IMG/VR virus record: IMGVR_UViG_3300013114_000583
Span: 1-64,000 of that record
DNA: 64,000 nucleotides
Direction: 5' to 3' (one strand)
Origin: a virus
Shown here: positions 48,836-56,911 of the stretch, in pieces
Numbering within the stretch: the first letter of the stretch is position 1
How the letters are laid out: every line of letters begins with the position of its first letter
The notes under the pieces: generated by a model
The model's input: only the letters and a program-made list of their open reading frames with translations
Database searches by the model: none
What the model was told of the DNA's origin: nothing
Position numbers and translations under genes: made by a program

Positions 48836-49063
48836 TCACTTAACATACATCAGGTCTTTTCTGGTGTTGGAGCGTTCGTAAGACCAGCTCCGGCGGGGAT
48901 GGGTCCAGCTGCTCCGCATCCACTGGACTATGTAATCATCGGCCCACGGTTGTGAATACTCAACCACTCTGGTGATCAGACCAATGTCATCGTGGTCGAT
49001 CCATTCTGCACGTTTTCTTTTCCGGCCATACGCCGATAGCTTCACTAAATCACCGCACTTCAT
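48836..49063 (-). CDS. MKVGDLV-family array gene (75 aa)
   Basis: ATG at 49063 (MKCGDLVKLSAYGRKRKRAEW). Close sister of the 44.1-kb copy, with DDIGLITRVV. Ends RKDLMYVK. Confidence 0.82.
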   Translation of the reverse strand: MKCGDLVKLSAYGRKRKRAEWIDHDDIGLITRVVEYSQPWADDYIVQWMRSSWTHPRRSWSYERSNTRKDLMYVK

Positions 49064-49220
49064 AAACACGCTCCAGTTCTCTCTTTGGCCACCACTCAGA
49101 ATGGCCCTTATCCGTAAACGTAACCTTGACGAGGTGTCCGTCGAGGCCAAGAATTATCCCAACAACGGGCTTCTTGTCTGCCCAATCATCAACATGATAA
49201 ACCAAATCGCCACACTTCAC
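49050..49220 (-). CDS. MKVGDLV-family array gene (56 aa)
   Basis: Short frame from GTG 49220: MKCGDLVYHVDDWADKKPVVGIILGLDG, then W-W-P-K and a C-terminal YEVR. Junction overlaps both sides (GTGA after a membrane ORF, 14 bp before the next). Confidence 0.8.
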   Translation of the reverse strand: MKCGDLVYHVDDWADKKPVVGIILGLDGHLVKVTFTDKGHSEWWPKRELERVYEVR

Positions 49221-49390
49221 TCTTCGTCCCTACCATATAACTCATCAATACGTTTTTGTCGAAGATATTCTTTTATTAACTCGCGGCGGAACTCTTCCGC
49301 TTGCGAGGTGTGGCGCGCATAGGACGCCATGCGTGACAAAACATAAACACCCGCCACCAACACCACTAAAATAGCTATTCCTCCATCCAT
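49217..49390 (-). CDS. Membrane microprotein, 57 aa
   Basis: One N-terminal helix (about 5-19, IAILVVLVAGVYVLS) and a charged helix. It sits between the array and the 49.4-kb family relative. Overlaps both. Confidence 0.5.
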   Translation of the reverse strand: MDGGIAILVVLVAGVYVLSRMASYARHTSQAEEFRRELIKEYLRQKRIDELYGRDEE

Positions 49391-49641
49391 ACCACTTCCT
49401 CTCCTCTCATAACCCTTCTCACATATGATTCAAATGGCGTTTTATCAGGCAATTGCCATAAGGCCTCTTCAGCACACCAAACAAAAGTAACAGATTTTTG
49501 TATATTGTCTTGAAACCGCACAGAGAATATGCTTCGATCTGGATATGTTTCTGAAGACACATCGCTTGCCTTAAAAATTACGCCGACTTGTTCTTTGTCA
49601 CCACGCAAAGCGACAACACAATCCCCTATTTGAAATTTCAA
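49375..49641 (-). CDS. MKVGDLV-related protein, 88 aa
   Basis: MKFQIGDCVVALRGDKEQVGVIFKASD carries G-D-C-V, V-G-V and an extra C-terminal region (PFESYVRRVMRG). A family relative, outside the tight junction chain. Confidence 0.6.
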   Translation of the reverse strand: MKFQIGDCVVALRGDKEQVGVIFKASDVSSETYPDRSIFSVRFQDNIQKSVTFVWCAEEALWQLPDKTPFESYVRRVMRGEEVVWMEE

Positions 49642-49985
49642 AATGCAATGCTCCTGCTAATGTACATATCCGATTCCCAGAAACACCCTCTAGACTCGTT
49701 GTCATCGCTGTCGTCCCCGATTCGAAGAAAGTAATAGTCATCTTCAGAAATATTATTCATAAAAGTTTCCACCATATCTATTTCGTTATAGCCTTCATAC
49801 CACTTAACATGTGACCAGAGAAACTTAGTCGTGCACCCACCAAGAACCTCTTCAGGTTCCCATCCGCGCGATTCATCGGCATTATCAAAAAACTCTTTTA
49901 GCTCGGTATTATGCTCGCAAAGCTCTTTTAAGAGTATCGCGGCATCTGTGACCAAAGCAAGTGCTACTTCTGAGCGGTAACCCAT
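49638..49985 (-). CDS. Conserved phage protein MGYRSEV-type, 115 aa
   Basis: ATG 49985 (MGYRSEVALALVTDAAILLKELC) is a conserved start in many phage proteins of unknown function. Trp-rich and acidic C-terminus. Not further assignable. Confidence 0.7.
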   Translation of the reverse strand: MGYRSEVALALVTDAAILLKELCEHNTELKEFFDNADESRGWEPEEVLGGCTTKFLWSHVKWYEGYNEIDMVETFMNNISEDDYYFLRIGDDSDDNESRGCFWESDMYISRSIAF

Positions 49986-49986
49986 G

Positions 49987-50244
49987 TCAATTACTCGTAA
50001 GAATTGGGAAATGGCCAATACTTCCCAAATATCCAATTAAAAGCATCGTACTTAAAAACGTAACCATGCGACCAGTAGCTAGAGCTATCGTCGAAACAGT
50101 CAATACAGCCAAAATTGCAAGAATGTCATGTGTAGACGGAACAAATAAAACAACCGACATGCAAAATAGCATTGTCACTAAATATAAATAAGATTCATAT
50201 ACTGCTTTTCCCGAACCCTTTAGAAAATCGAAAAAACTCTCCAC
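49987..50244 (-). CDS. Membrane protein, 85 aa
   Basis: Two hydrophobic helices (about 20-40 and 44-77). Its stop is two bases from the MGYRSEV gene start. Unknown function. Confidence 0.5.
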   Translation of the reverse strand: MESFFDFLKGSGKAVYESYLYLVTMLFCMSVVLFVPSTHDILAILAVLTVSTIALATGRMVTFLSTMLLIGYLGSIGHFPILTSN

Positions 50245-50273
50245 TTAATTCACCTTCTTTTCAATAAGTTATG

Positions 50274-50483
50274 TTAATTTTTCTTCAAATTGTTGGAGTT
50301 ATCTTCCTCTCGAATGACTCTCCATCTTTTCGACGGCCACCATCGTGCATATCCAGCGTTATCCAAGACAAAAAGATCCTCAATTTCGTTAATATCCAAA
50401 ACCAAGCCCCAACTCATTAGGCTTTCGTATTCATCAGAGTTTATGATGTAACAAGCCACAAGGTCACCTTTTTTGATGTGCAT
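50274..50483 (-). CDS. MKVGDLV-related protein, 69 aa
   Basis: MHIKKGDLVACYIINSDEYESLMSWGLVLDINEI follows the family pattern (KGDLV, W-G-L-V) but has a Lys/Asn-rich end. Isolated copy. Confidence 0.65.
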   Translation of the reverse strand: MHIKKGDLVACYIINSDEYESLMSWGLVLDINEIEDLFVLDNAGYARWWPSKRWRVIREEDNSNNLKKN

Positions 50484-50490
50484 GAAATAA

Positions 50491-50916
50491 TTAGTCCCTG
50501 GTTAGCCATTTAACCCTTGTGCCCATTATGTGATCCATCAGCGGACACAACACACACCAGTTGGCATTCTGGTTCCTGCCCATGTGGTGCTCATAATGCC
50601 AAGGCATCCACTTCTTAAAGAAAGCTACGTGTTGATGAGTTTTGCGATGCAATACCATATAAGCGAACGCATAGATTATTACAGTTGTCGTAAACGGTAT
50701 CGAAACTAAAAATAGAGGCAGGTGTAGCACAATCGCAGCTAGAGTAATCCAAGTTTCATTGTGAAATATTTTTGTTTTATAATCTGAATCATGATTTTTA
50801 TTAGCTCTGGAGATCTTGTGGTGCTTCCAATGAAATTTGAATCGCGACTTACCCTTTGGTTTATGCAATAATATGTGGGCAGCCCAATCAATAAAATTGG
50901 CATACAGGAAGCCCAA
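50491..50916 (-). CDS. Fatty-acid hydroxylase/sterol desaturase-like membrane protein
   Basis: Four histidine clusters (HILLH, HWKHHK, HRKTHQH, HYEHH) in the 8-histidine pattern of the fatty-acid hydroxylase superfamily, between hydrophobic helices. At 141 aa it is short and starts with TTG or an unresolved codon; the N-terminus may be incomplete. Role in lipid or wax modification of the host membrane is inferred. Confidence 0.75.
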   Translation of the reverse strand: MGFLYANFIDWAAHILLHKPKGKSRFKFHWKHHKISRANKNHDSDYKTKIFHNETWITLAAIVLHLPLFLVSIPFTTTVIIYAFAYMVLHRKTHQHVAFFKKWMPWHYEHHMGRNQNANWCVLCPLMDHIMGTRVKWLTRD

Positions 50917-50992
50917 GACTATTGCGGTCGTTACCCCAAGCTAGTACCCTCTGTTGGTGGAAAGTGTGTAAGATTTCACACACCTATATTAA

Positions 50993-51085
50993 CTACTCAT
51001 CGACGACCAAAATTACCATTAAAAACACAAAAATAATAAACAAGGCTGTGATGCCTTTCCATATCGTTACCCAATCCATCAACAT
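50993..51085 (-). CDS. Membrane microprotein, 30 aa
   Basis: MLMDWVTIWKGITALFIIFVFLMVILVV is a single helix. It is the only frame of note in the 433-bp gap between 50917 and 51350. Confidence 0.4.
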   Translation of the reverse strand: MLMDWVTIWKGITALFIIFVFLMVILVVDE

Positions 51086-51271
51086 CTTTTATTCCTATCA
51101 GGGTTCTTGGGGCAGGCTGTCCTCGCCGCCTATGCCTCTCGCCAGCCTATGTCTAATTTTGTCCTTCTTTCTCAAATGCTCGACGTAGCAGCCCAGCAAA
51201 TGAACGTTGAACGCGGTTATAGGCAATCGCGCTATATTTCTAATATATATATCCAAGAACCCGCCGGGGAA

Positions 51272-51311
51272 CACAACATAACCTCATATATTAAACTCTA
51301 GTTATGTTGTG
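51272..51311. repeat. 11-bp inverted repeat
   Basis: CACAACATAAC (51272-51282) and GTTATGTTGTG (51301-51311) enclose 18 bases, 40 bases after the stop of the VWA gene (51351). It may be a terminator without a U-tract. A TATATATA stretch near 51241 is a possible promoter for the microprotein. Confidence 0.4.
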
Positions 51312-51350
51312 GTATTGACCAACCGACACCACGCTCAACACATGGTTTTC

Positions 51351-52625
51351 TCAATCAATGGCAACAACTCTTTCGTTAGTGGTGAAATACGGACGTCGTG
51401 CATGTTCAAGCGTAGTCATCCACATTCGTTGGCACTTACTTGGTTTTGGTTTCGGAGCACACAGGTCAGTCAATACAATATGACCATCAAACTTGCCAGC
51501 ATTGTTAACATACTCAGTAGGAGCATTAAAATCAGTGCCTCCGCACATAACTCTCTCCTTTTCAACTTTTTTGCCTTTCTTCCAGGTCCAGATCAAATCC
51601 TCTTCAACTCGGGTATCGAACGGAATCACAGTAAACTCCGCGATTTCTGCTAACTTATTAAGTTCAGCAAAAAACTTACCAAGCATTTCATTGGAAACCG
51701 AACCAGACTGATCAATCGAAATAGCCACTTTAGCTACTCGATTGGACTTTTTGCCGGGATGAATATAGGCATAACGACGATTGATACGCTTAATCGAAGA
51801 AGACCTATTAGCCTTCTGACTCGCCTTGACAAAATACCGAAGAACTTTTTTCCAATCAATCTTTGTTTCAAGCACCTTCATAATCTTTTGGCGTGTATTC
51901 GCAGGAATGGAGCCCCAACTATTATTCGCCGCACATTCGTCAGACGCTTTTTTAATAATTTCCTTCAAACGCTCTTTCGCCATTTCTTTCACTTCCTGGT
52001 CGCACTTACCCCAGCCGCTATGATCATCAAGACTATCAGGAATACTCCCTTGGTCTTGGCCAGGGTCTCCACTAGAGTCCCCAGGTGGTTCTTGACCAGA
52101 GCCACCGGGTGCACTATCATCACCTTTACCGCTGCCACCACCCTGGGGGTTCTTTTGAAAATCCGGCAAGTTAGCAAGATACCACTCAGCGGATTGGCCG
52201 CGAGGCAAATTCTCAAAAGGAGAGCCCTTCTCGCCGGGAATCAACCCACCAGGAGGCAAGTGGTGAAGATGCGAATTGATAGCAAGATCAGTTGCCACGT
52301 TCCAAAGTTTCATCTTAACGCCGACAGGGAGACGATCAGTGACATGAAGAAAAAGAATGTGATAGTATTCATGTTTAAGGACGTCTCTGCGCTGCTCGTC
52401 AGTTAACCCAGCAAAAAACTCGGGATTATACAACATTTCAAATTGTGCTGTTTCTGGATTTACCATAACACCAGCAGTAGGCAAAGCATAAGATGCCCTT
52501 TTATCAATACGTCGAGAAATGGCCGCAAAGAACGGCTCATCCATCAAAAGACGAGCAGTGTGAATATTTAAATCAAACTCCTCGCGAGGAACTTTAGAAC
52601 CATTAAACATATCGCGGTCAGCCAT
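51351..52625 (-). CDS. VWA/metallopeptidase-like partner of the MoxR ATPase
   Basis: LKHEYYHILFLH (His85, Glu86, His89) is a HExxH-type zinc motif, followed by a Gly/Asp linker (about 155-195) and a VWA-like domain with MIDAS AISIDQSGSVS and T-D-L. This is the usual partner of MoxR ATPases, forming a metal-dependent activator or chaperone pair. The genes are 3 bases apart. Confidence 0.8.
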   Translation of the reverse strand: MADRDMFNGSKVPREEFDLNIHTARLLMDEPFFAAISRRIDKRASYALPTAGVMVNPETAQFEMLYNPEFFAGLTDEQRRDVLKHEYYHILFLHVTDRLPVGVKMKLWNVATDLAINSHLHHLPPGGLIPGEKGSPFENLPRGQSAEWYLANLPDFQKNPQGGGSGKGDDSAPGGSGQEPPGDSSGDPGQDQGSIPDSLDDHSGWGKCDQEVKEMAKERLKEIIKKASDECAANNSWGSIPANTRQKIMKVLETKIDWKKVLRYFVKASQKANRSSSIKRINRRYAYIHPGKKSNRVAKVAISIDQSGSVSNEMLGKFFAELNKLAEIAEFTVIPFDTRVEEDLIWTWKKGKKVEKERVMCGGTDFNAPTEYVNNAGKFDGHIVLTDLCAPKPKPSKCQRMWMTTLEHARRPYFTTNERVVAID

Positions 52626-52627
52626 CG

Positions 52628-53704
52628 TTATTCACCAGACTCCTGGTCACCGGCGAGAATTCGCACAAGATAATCAGAAACTGAGTTGCCATCAACTTCA
52701 GACTGGTGCAATTTAATAGTGTTATTGAGAGCACCATTTCCCAGCACAGACCACAACTTCATTGCAACCTCTGAAGGGAGCATTATAAAATAACGAGCAA
52801 GGTTGTCAACATTTGCTTGTTCCAGCTCTTCTTTAAAAGACTCAGCGGCTTCAAACTTTTCAATTAGAGCGGTGTGATCATTGATCCCAAAATCAGCAAC
52901 CTTATCAAACTTACCGTGAACAAGAATATCTTCAACAGTAACTTGACGATCATAGTTTCCGATAAAATCGTTAAAAGCAACAGCGGCTTCAAAACCAACA
53001 AATGAACCTGCCAAGTGATATAACGTCGGACTAGACTCTAAACTTTCACCCAGCAAACCAGCAGAAGCCAAACAAGAATCAAGACGCTCCCAAGAACGGC
53101 GTGATGGATAAACTTTATTTGGCTCAAAGTCATCAGAGTGCTCAAGGTGCGCACGGTTTTGATTGATAAAATCCCAAGTTACATCAGTGATCTGGTTATC
53201 TTTTGCCCAAGATAACCAGTCTTCAGTAGAAGGCTCAACATCAAATACCGTCCAGCGATCCAACTCGGCGGGATCCATTTCGCCAACCTGATATTGCGCA
53301 CCATGATCACCACCATTAACAGCAGCAAAAATAAGAGTACCGGCATGTAGGCTATGGCCGTTCAATTTACGAGAATCTGTCAACTCAAAAATTCCTTGAC
53401 GGACTTCGAGAGTAGCTCGATCAATCTCGTCGAGAAATAAGATAACAGGCTCGTCGCAAGCTCGTTTGTACCAGTCCGGTGGATTGAATGAAGTGCTGTT
53501 ACCTTTAATAACAGGCAGCCCAACCAAATCACCCTCAGTCATCTGAGAGGCGCGCCTCTCTACCACAGGTAAGTCAATCTTTTTAGCATATTGGTAAACC
53601 ACCGTAGACTTACCAATACCGTGACGACCACGAAGCAAAACAGGTTTACGAACATCAGTAACATGATGAACGATTGCGGAAAATGTCTTGAAATCAACTG
53701 CCAT
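52628..53704 (-). CDS. MoxR-type AAA+ ATPase
   Basis: Walker A GRHGIGKST (26-34) and Walker B VILFLDEIDRA (87-97) with a sensor-1-like LIFAAVNGGDH. MoxR proteins drive folding or metal insertion into partner proteins, and the VWA partner follows. Its own promoter motif lies at 53747. Confidence 0.9.
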   Translation of the reverse strand: MAVDFKTFSAIVHHVTDVRKPVLLRGRHGIGKSTVVYQYAKKIDLPVVERRASQMTEGDLVGLPVIKGNSTSFNPPDWYKRACDEPVILFLDEIDRATLEVRQGIFELTDSRKLNGHSLHAGTLIFAAVNGGDHGAQYQVGEMDPAELDRWTVFDVEPSTEDWLSWAKDNQITDVTWDFINQNRAHLEHSDDFEPNKVYPSRRSWERLDSCLASAGLLGESLESSPTLYHLAGSFVGFEAAVAFNDFIGNYDRQVTVEDILVHGKFDKVADFGINDHTALIEKFEAAESFKEELEQANVDNLARYFIMLPSEVAMKLWSVLGNGALNNTIKLHQSEVDGNSVSDYLVRILAGDQESGE

Positions 53705-53746
53705 TGAAAATATCTCCTTTTAACGTGAGCAGTTCTTGTCAACCTC

Positions 53747-53772
53747 TACTGTATATAAATAGTATGCCACGG
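53747..53772 (-). promoter_or_regulatory. Candidate phage promoter for moxR
   Basis: Minus-strand CCGTGGCATACTATTTATATACAGTA has the CGTG and the TATATACA block. About 45 bases from the MoxR start. Confidence 0.5.
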
Positions 53773-53808
53773 ATTGCTCTCGATGTCAATACTTATTTTT
53801 AATAATTT

Positions 53809-54411
53809 TTATGAAAGTTCTACTATTTTTGCAAAGCCCAGCCTCTGAACAGAATCAAGCCCACATTGCGACAATTTAATTGCTAAAGGAAGATCAAGGT
53901 TCGGGTGTTTCGCCATGTTCTCAAGCTGATATCTAGGGTGGCTACCATAATAATAATTATTGTTTTTATTCGCGTCCATGGAAAATTTTCTTGGATCGTA
54001 GCGATCATCATAAATTTTGTTCAACAAATCAGACGGCGTAGCAGAGTTTTGGCGTTGATGGCGATACCAGTAACCGCCAAAAAAAGCCTGCGACATACGC
54101 CAGCCTGATCGTGACCACGCGCCGGGGTATTTTTCATACAATTCCCAATACTTTTCTGGTTCATTTATGAAGTGACCTTGTTGAATCATTGTAGTTTTGA
54201 GCGTATAACCTTTGTTACACTCGTCGGACCACAAATAGTCTCTTACTTGTTCGGTCAACCCATCATTCTGCGCAAGATAACAATGAGCGCGAGTGTAATG
54301 CCACTTTGCAATGGCCATCTGCACACTTCCTGGGAGCCAGCGATTCTTTGCAAGACCGATGATCTCATCGTTTCGCATCTTGTGAATATTATCTATTAAT
54401 TGTCTAGACAT
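53809..54411 (-). CDS. Hypothetical protein, 200 aa
   Basis: MSRQLIDNIHKMRNDEI then Trp/Tyr-rich helices and a HEAT-like C-terminal stretch (NLDLPLAIKLSQCGLDSVQRLGFAKIVEL). Overlaps the next gene by 16 bases. Not recognised. Confidence 0.55.
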   Translation of the reverse strand: MSRQLIDNIHKMRNDEIIGLAKNRWLPGSVQMAIAKWHYTRAHCYLAQNDGLTEQVRDYLWSDECNKGYTLKTTMIQQGHFINEPEKYWELYEKYPGAWSRSGWRMSQAFFGGYWYRHQRQNSATPSDLLNKIYDDRYDPRKFSMDANKNNNYYYGSHPRYQLENMAKHPNLDLPLAIKLSQCGLDSVQRLGFAKIVELS

Positions 54412-54614
54412 TTTTGTTCCAATGTAATAATCAATCCTTGAAGAATTGACGTGATATGATGCTTGTTATAGCCCCAACAAGGGGCTGGTTCCACCCTAAT
54501 ATGAACAATCGCATCGGTAATGGCATCTCGGACATGCCGCAAAGTTATGGCACCATCTAATTTTTTATCAGGCGGTGGCTGATCCGGGTGTGTTTCAAAC
54601 GGATTAATTTTCAT
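54396..54614 (-). CDS. Hypothetical protein, 72 aa
   Basis: ATG at 54614 (MKINPFETHPDQPPPDKKLDG) overlaps the stop of the zinc-knuckle gene. Helical C-terminal half with HHITSILQGLIITLEQK. Not recognised. Confidence 0.5.
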   Translation of the reverse strand: MKINPFETHPDQPPPDKKLDGAITLRHVRDAITDAIVHIRVEPAPCWGYNKHHITSILQGLIITLEQKCLDN

Positions 54615-55455
54615 TTTGTTGCCAAGAAGAATGAAAATCATTATATTCTTCTTTTCTTATAACACTCCATTCCTCGTGAGAGAGGGAGCGTCTTTCCTTC
54701 TCAAAGTCGCTGGCGCGCGGTCCTGGGTTGAGATTAAACCTGTCTTTCAGATGATTTGAAATCGTCTCCAGAAGAGAAGGAGGGCCCTCAACACTCCCGA
54801 CAGGACCAACAAGCTCGTAAGCAGTGACTTGATCTGAGCTTAAATCAAGGTCTTCATTAAAGACTGGTTGCAAAATTTGATGAAGGCCGATGGCAGTTAA
54901 AGACTTTACCTCATTGAAAGATGGGGGGCCATAGTAGCGACCGGGCTCATCATCATAACCAAAAGAAGATACAACCCTCGCTGTTGCAAGAGCGCGCTCG
55001 CGGTTACGCCAATCCTTCGCTATGTTTGTATCCTTTAGGAGAAAATCTACATTTGGCCAATCAATCTTGGTCACCATAGCGACCCAGCCCTTGGACCAGG
55101 GACCGCCCTGGTCACTGCGTGAACCGGTGGGGACCTTCACAAGCGCGCCTGGGCCAAAACCAGCAGAGCTTGTCACCTGATGGAATTCATGGCGATACTC
55201 CTCTTGCCTCTTAGTGATGAGCTTCCGGTCTTCTTTTAGCAAAGCGCAGCCCCTTCGGTTATGTTTTGGTTCTTTGCAATAAGAGCAGACGCGGCTTTCG
55301 ATCTGCCTTTTGCGCTCTTCTTGTTCTCTGTGCCAAGCGCGGCCGATGTACCCATCAGGGTTTTCAAGGGCAATTTTGCGCCTATCGGGACAGCCAAGGC
55401 GATTATGGCCAGGCTGGTAGCAATGGCCGCAGCGTACAGTTCCATTCCAACTCAT
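54604..55455 (-). CDS. Double zinc-knuckle protein with a VGDLV-like domain
   Basis: Two CCHC knuckles: Cys9-Cys12-His17-Cys22 and Cys57-Cys60-His65-Cys70 (C-x2-C-x4-H-x4-C), the same spacing as retroviral nucleocapsid knuckles. Residues about 100-150 read FGPGALVKVP...KGWVAMVTKIDW, the family's barrel-like core. The rest is charged. It probably binds RNA or ssDNA. Unusual in a phage and linked here to the expanded family. Confidence 0.75.
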   Translation of the reverse strand: MSWNGTVRCGHCYQPGHNRLGCPDRRKIALENPDGYIGRAWHREQEERKRQIESRVCSYCKEPKHNRRGCALLKEDRKLITKRQEEYRHEFHQVTSSAGFGPGALVKVPTGSRSDQGGPWSKGWVAMVTKIDWPNVDFLLKDTNIAKDWRNRERALATARVVSSFGYDDEPGRYYGPPSFNEVKSLTAIGLHQILQPVFNEDLDLSSDQVTAYELVGPVGSVEGPPSLLETISNHLKDRFNLNPGPRASDFEKERRSLSHEEWSVIRKEEYNDFHSSWQQNEN

Positions 55456-55472
55456 TGAAAAAGTTCCTTTCT

Positions 55473-55496
55473 TTATTGTATTTATATAATATCAGA
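55473..55496 (-). promoter_or_regulatory. Candidate phage promoter for the zinc-knuckle gene
   Basis: Minus-strand TCTGATATTATATAAATACAATAA contains both TATAAATA, a T4-late-like core, and the family consensus, followed by AGAAAGG. It lies about 25 bases from the start. Confidence 0.5.
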
Positions 55497-55519
55497 TATA
55501 GCTCTGTAAGTCAATGAAA

Positions 55520-55747
55520 TTATTCATTTATTTTTGATAAGTGGGAGAGCCATTTTGCCCTCACCCATTTCACTTCAGAAGTTGTAATAAATTTTACTTT
55601 GCATTTGTATTCATCTGTATGCCACGGTGTTCTCTCGGGATAACTTACGTTCTTGTTGATTGGCTCAGTTTCGATCACAATACCACGTGCACCTGGGTTT
55701 TGATATTTCACTTCTACCAAATCGCCTACATCAAATTTTTGTCTCAT
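55520..55747 (-). CDS. MKVGDLV-related protein (75 aa)
   Basis: I use the ATG at 55747 (MRQKFDVGDLVEVKYQNPGARGIVIETEP). VGDLV and G-I-V match; the tail WVRAKWLSHLSKINE is new. Confidence 0.7.
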   Translation of the reverse strand: MRQKFDVGDLVEVKYQNPGARGIVIETEPINKNVSYPERTPWHTDEYKCKVKFITTSEVKWVRAKWLSHLSKINE

Positions 55748-55819
55748 GCCATGATAATAGCACATCATTGGACAAAAATTAAACACTTTGAGGAGGCTTT
55801 TTAATTCGTCGTCACTCAC

Positions 55820-56041
55820 TCACACCCTCTCTAAAGACCCACTAGAAAATAAACAAAGTCTTCCAGTTTCTTGGATATGAACCTCAACAAGATTTTCACC
55901 GAGGGCATCAGTATGGGAAGAAATACCCACAACAATTCCTATCTTGCCTTCCCAATCATAGATGCCAAGACCAAATGATGCACCGTGTCGAGATAGTGTC
56001 GGACGTAACTTAAGTGCCCTAACAAGAACGCCGGCGCGCAT
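55820..56041 (-). CDS. MKVGDLV-related protein (73 aa)
   Basis: MRAGVLVRALKLRPTLSRHGASF lacks the GD but has the later KIGIVVGIS strand and QETGRLCLF. Likely relative. Confidence 0.6.
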   Translation of the reverse strand: MRAGVLVRALKLRPTLSRHGASFGLGIYDWEGKIGIVVGISSHTDALGENLVEVHIQETGRLCLFSSGSLERV

Positions 56042-56246
56042 AGTGTACCAATTCCCCTTTTTCTATCGCATTGGAAAGTTTAAGTGCTTCAGCTTCAAAT
56101 TCATTAACGAGGTGATATGCTGGATGGTTGCGTCGAGGGCTGCGCAAAACATATTTCCAGAAAATTATGCCTTCGCGCTTAAAACTTTTGATGAGAATAC
56201 CAGTAGCATTGTGAGGTTCATAATATACCATATCACCTACTCTCAT
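56019..56246 (-). CDS. MKVGDLV-related protein (75 aa)
   Basis: ATG at 56246 (MRVGDMVYYEPHNATGILIKSF) directly after the tRNA; the upstream frame reads through the tRNA and is not real. Long charged C-terminus. Confidence 0.7.
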   Translation of the reverse strand: MRVGDMVYYEPHNATGILIKSFKREGIIFWKYVLRSPRRNHPAYHLVNEFEAEALKLSNAIEKGELVHYARRRSC

Positions 56247-56254
56247 AGTGGTAG

Positions 56255-56328
56255 CACCCTGGGCAGGGCTCGAACCTGCGGCATTTTGATTAGAAGTCAA
56301 ACGCTCTATCCAACTGAGCTACCAGGGC
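56255..56328 (-). tRNA. tRNA-Arg (UCU)
   Basis: Acceptor GCCCTGG/CCAGGGT, anticodon loop CTTCTAA (TCT), T-arm with GGTTCGAGCC. The gene at 56306 ends inside its 5' half. Confidence 0.92.
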
Positions 56329-56521
56329 TAAACATTCTGTACTCAGGGCCGAGTGAATCGACTAACTCAAGAGTTTCCTCGAAATCGTCAAACCAATAGA
56401 CACGCATCAAATGGTCACGCTCGGAGTGGTAACCCAACACCAAACCCATAATCCAGTCTGGTTCGGTGTCACAACCTTCGCACAAATTAAACTGAATTAG
56501 GTCGCCTCTTTTAAGACGCAC
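56306..56521 (-). CDS. MKVGDLV-related protein ending in tRNA-Arg (71 aa)
   Basis: MRLKRGDLIQFNLCEGCDTEPDWIMGLVLGYHSERDH fits the pattern; it ends SPGSSVG with TAG inside the tRNA 5' half (23-bp overlap). Confidence 0.7.
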   Translation of the reverse strand: MRLKRGDLIQFNLCEGCDTEPDWIMGLVLGYHSERDHLMRVYWFDDFEETLELVDSLGPEYRMFSPGSSVG

Positions 56522-56711
56522 TTATAACCTCCAAGTCACTGGAACAGTTGGCGACGCACTCTCCGTTTTCCCAAAATACGAAGAAATATCTTGTGTTTCT
56601 ATCAAGGATGATGCCGCGCTGGCGTACATCGACGAGGCCAACAGTATCATAATTCACTGTGTGCCAAATTTCGTTTATTTCGTTCCATTTAACGAGATCG
56701 CCTATCTTCAT
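56511..56711 (-). CDS. MKVGDLV-family protein (66 aa)
   Basis: MKIGDLVKWNEINEIWHTVNYDTVGLVDV; ends LEVISAS, a diverged junction. Overlaps its neighbours. Confidence 0.78.
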   Translation of the reverse strand: MKIGDLVKWNEINEIWHTVNYDTVGLVDVRQRGIILDRNTRYFFVFWENGECVANCSSDLEVISAS

Positions 56712-56911
56712 TCTTTTTTTATCTTCTTTAACATATGAACGGGGAGATCAACTATTTTTGTTTTATCCGACCAAGACATGTGAACGCGCCACCAACCGTC
56801 CGGAATTTCTTGTACAAGAATAGCTTTTGTTGCAATTTTCTCGTTTCTAACAAAGTGAGATGCGCCAGCGACGATCCACACCAGATCGCCCGGCTTAAAA
56901 GCCCCAGTCAT
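56708..56911 (-). CDS. MKVGDLV-related protein (67 aa)
   Basis: ATG at 56911 (MTGAFKPGDLVWIVAGASHFVRNEK); the longer frame is unlikely. Ends HMLKKIKKE. Overlaps the stop of the next-upstream gene. Confidence 0.65.
   Translation of the reverse strand: MTGAFKPGDLVWIVAGASHFVRNEKIATKAILVQEIPDGWWRVHMSWSDKTKIVDLPVHMLKKIKKE

Noticed and set aside
42600-49220. Regular 170-220-bp repeats of the junction looked like a CRISPR-type or integron-type array.
   Set aside because: The spacers are complete coding bodies, repeat units overlap genes and are translated, and no cas or integrase gene or attC-like fold is visible.
51759-52406. A 215-codon plus-strand frame opposite the VWA gene.
   Set aside because: It is a shadow of a well-supported minus-strand gene with clear motifs.
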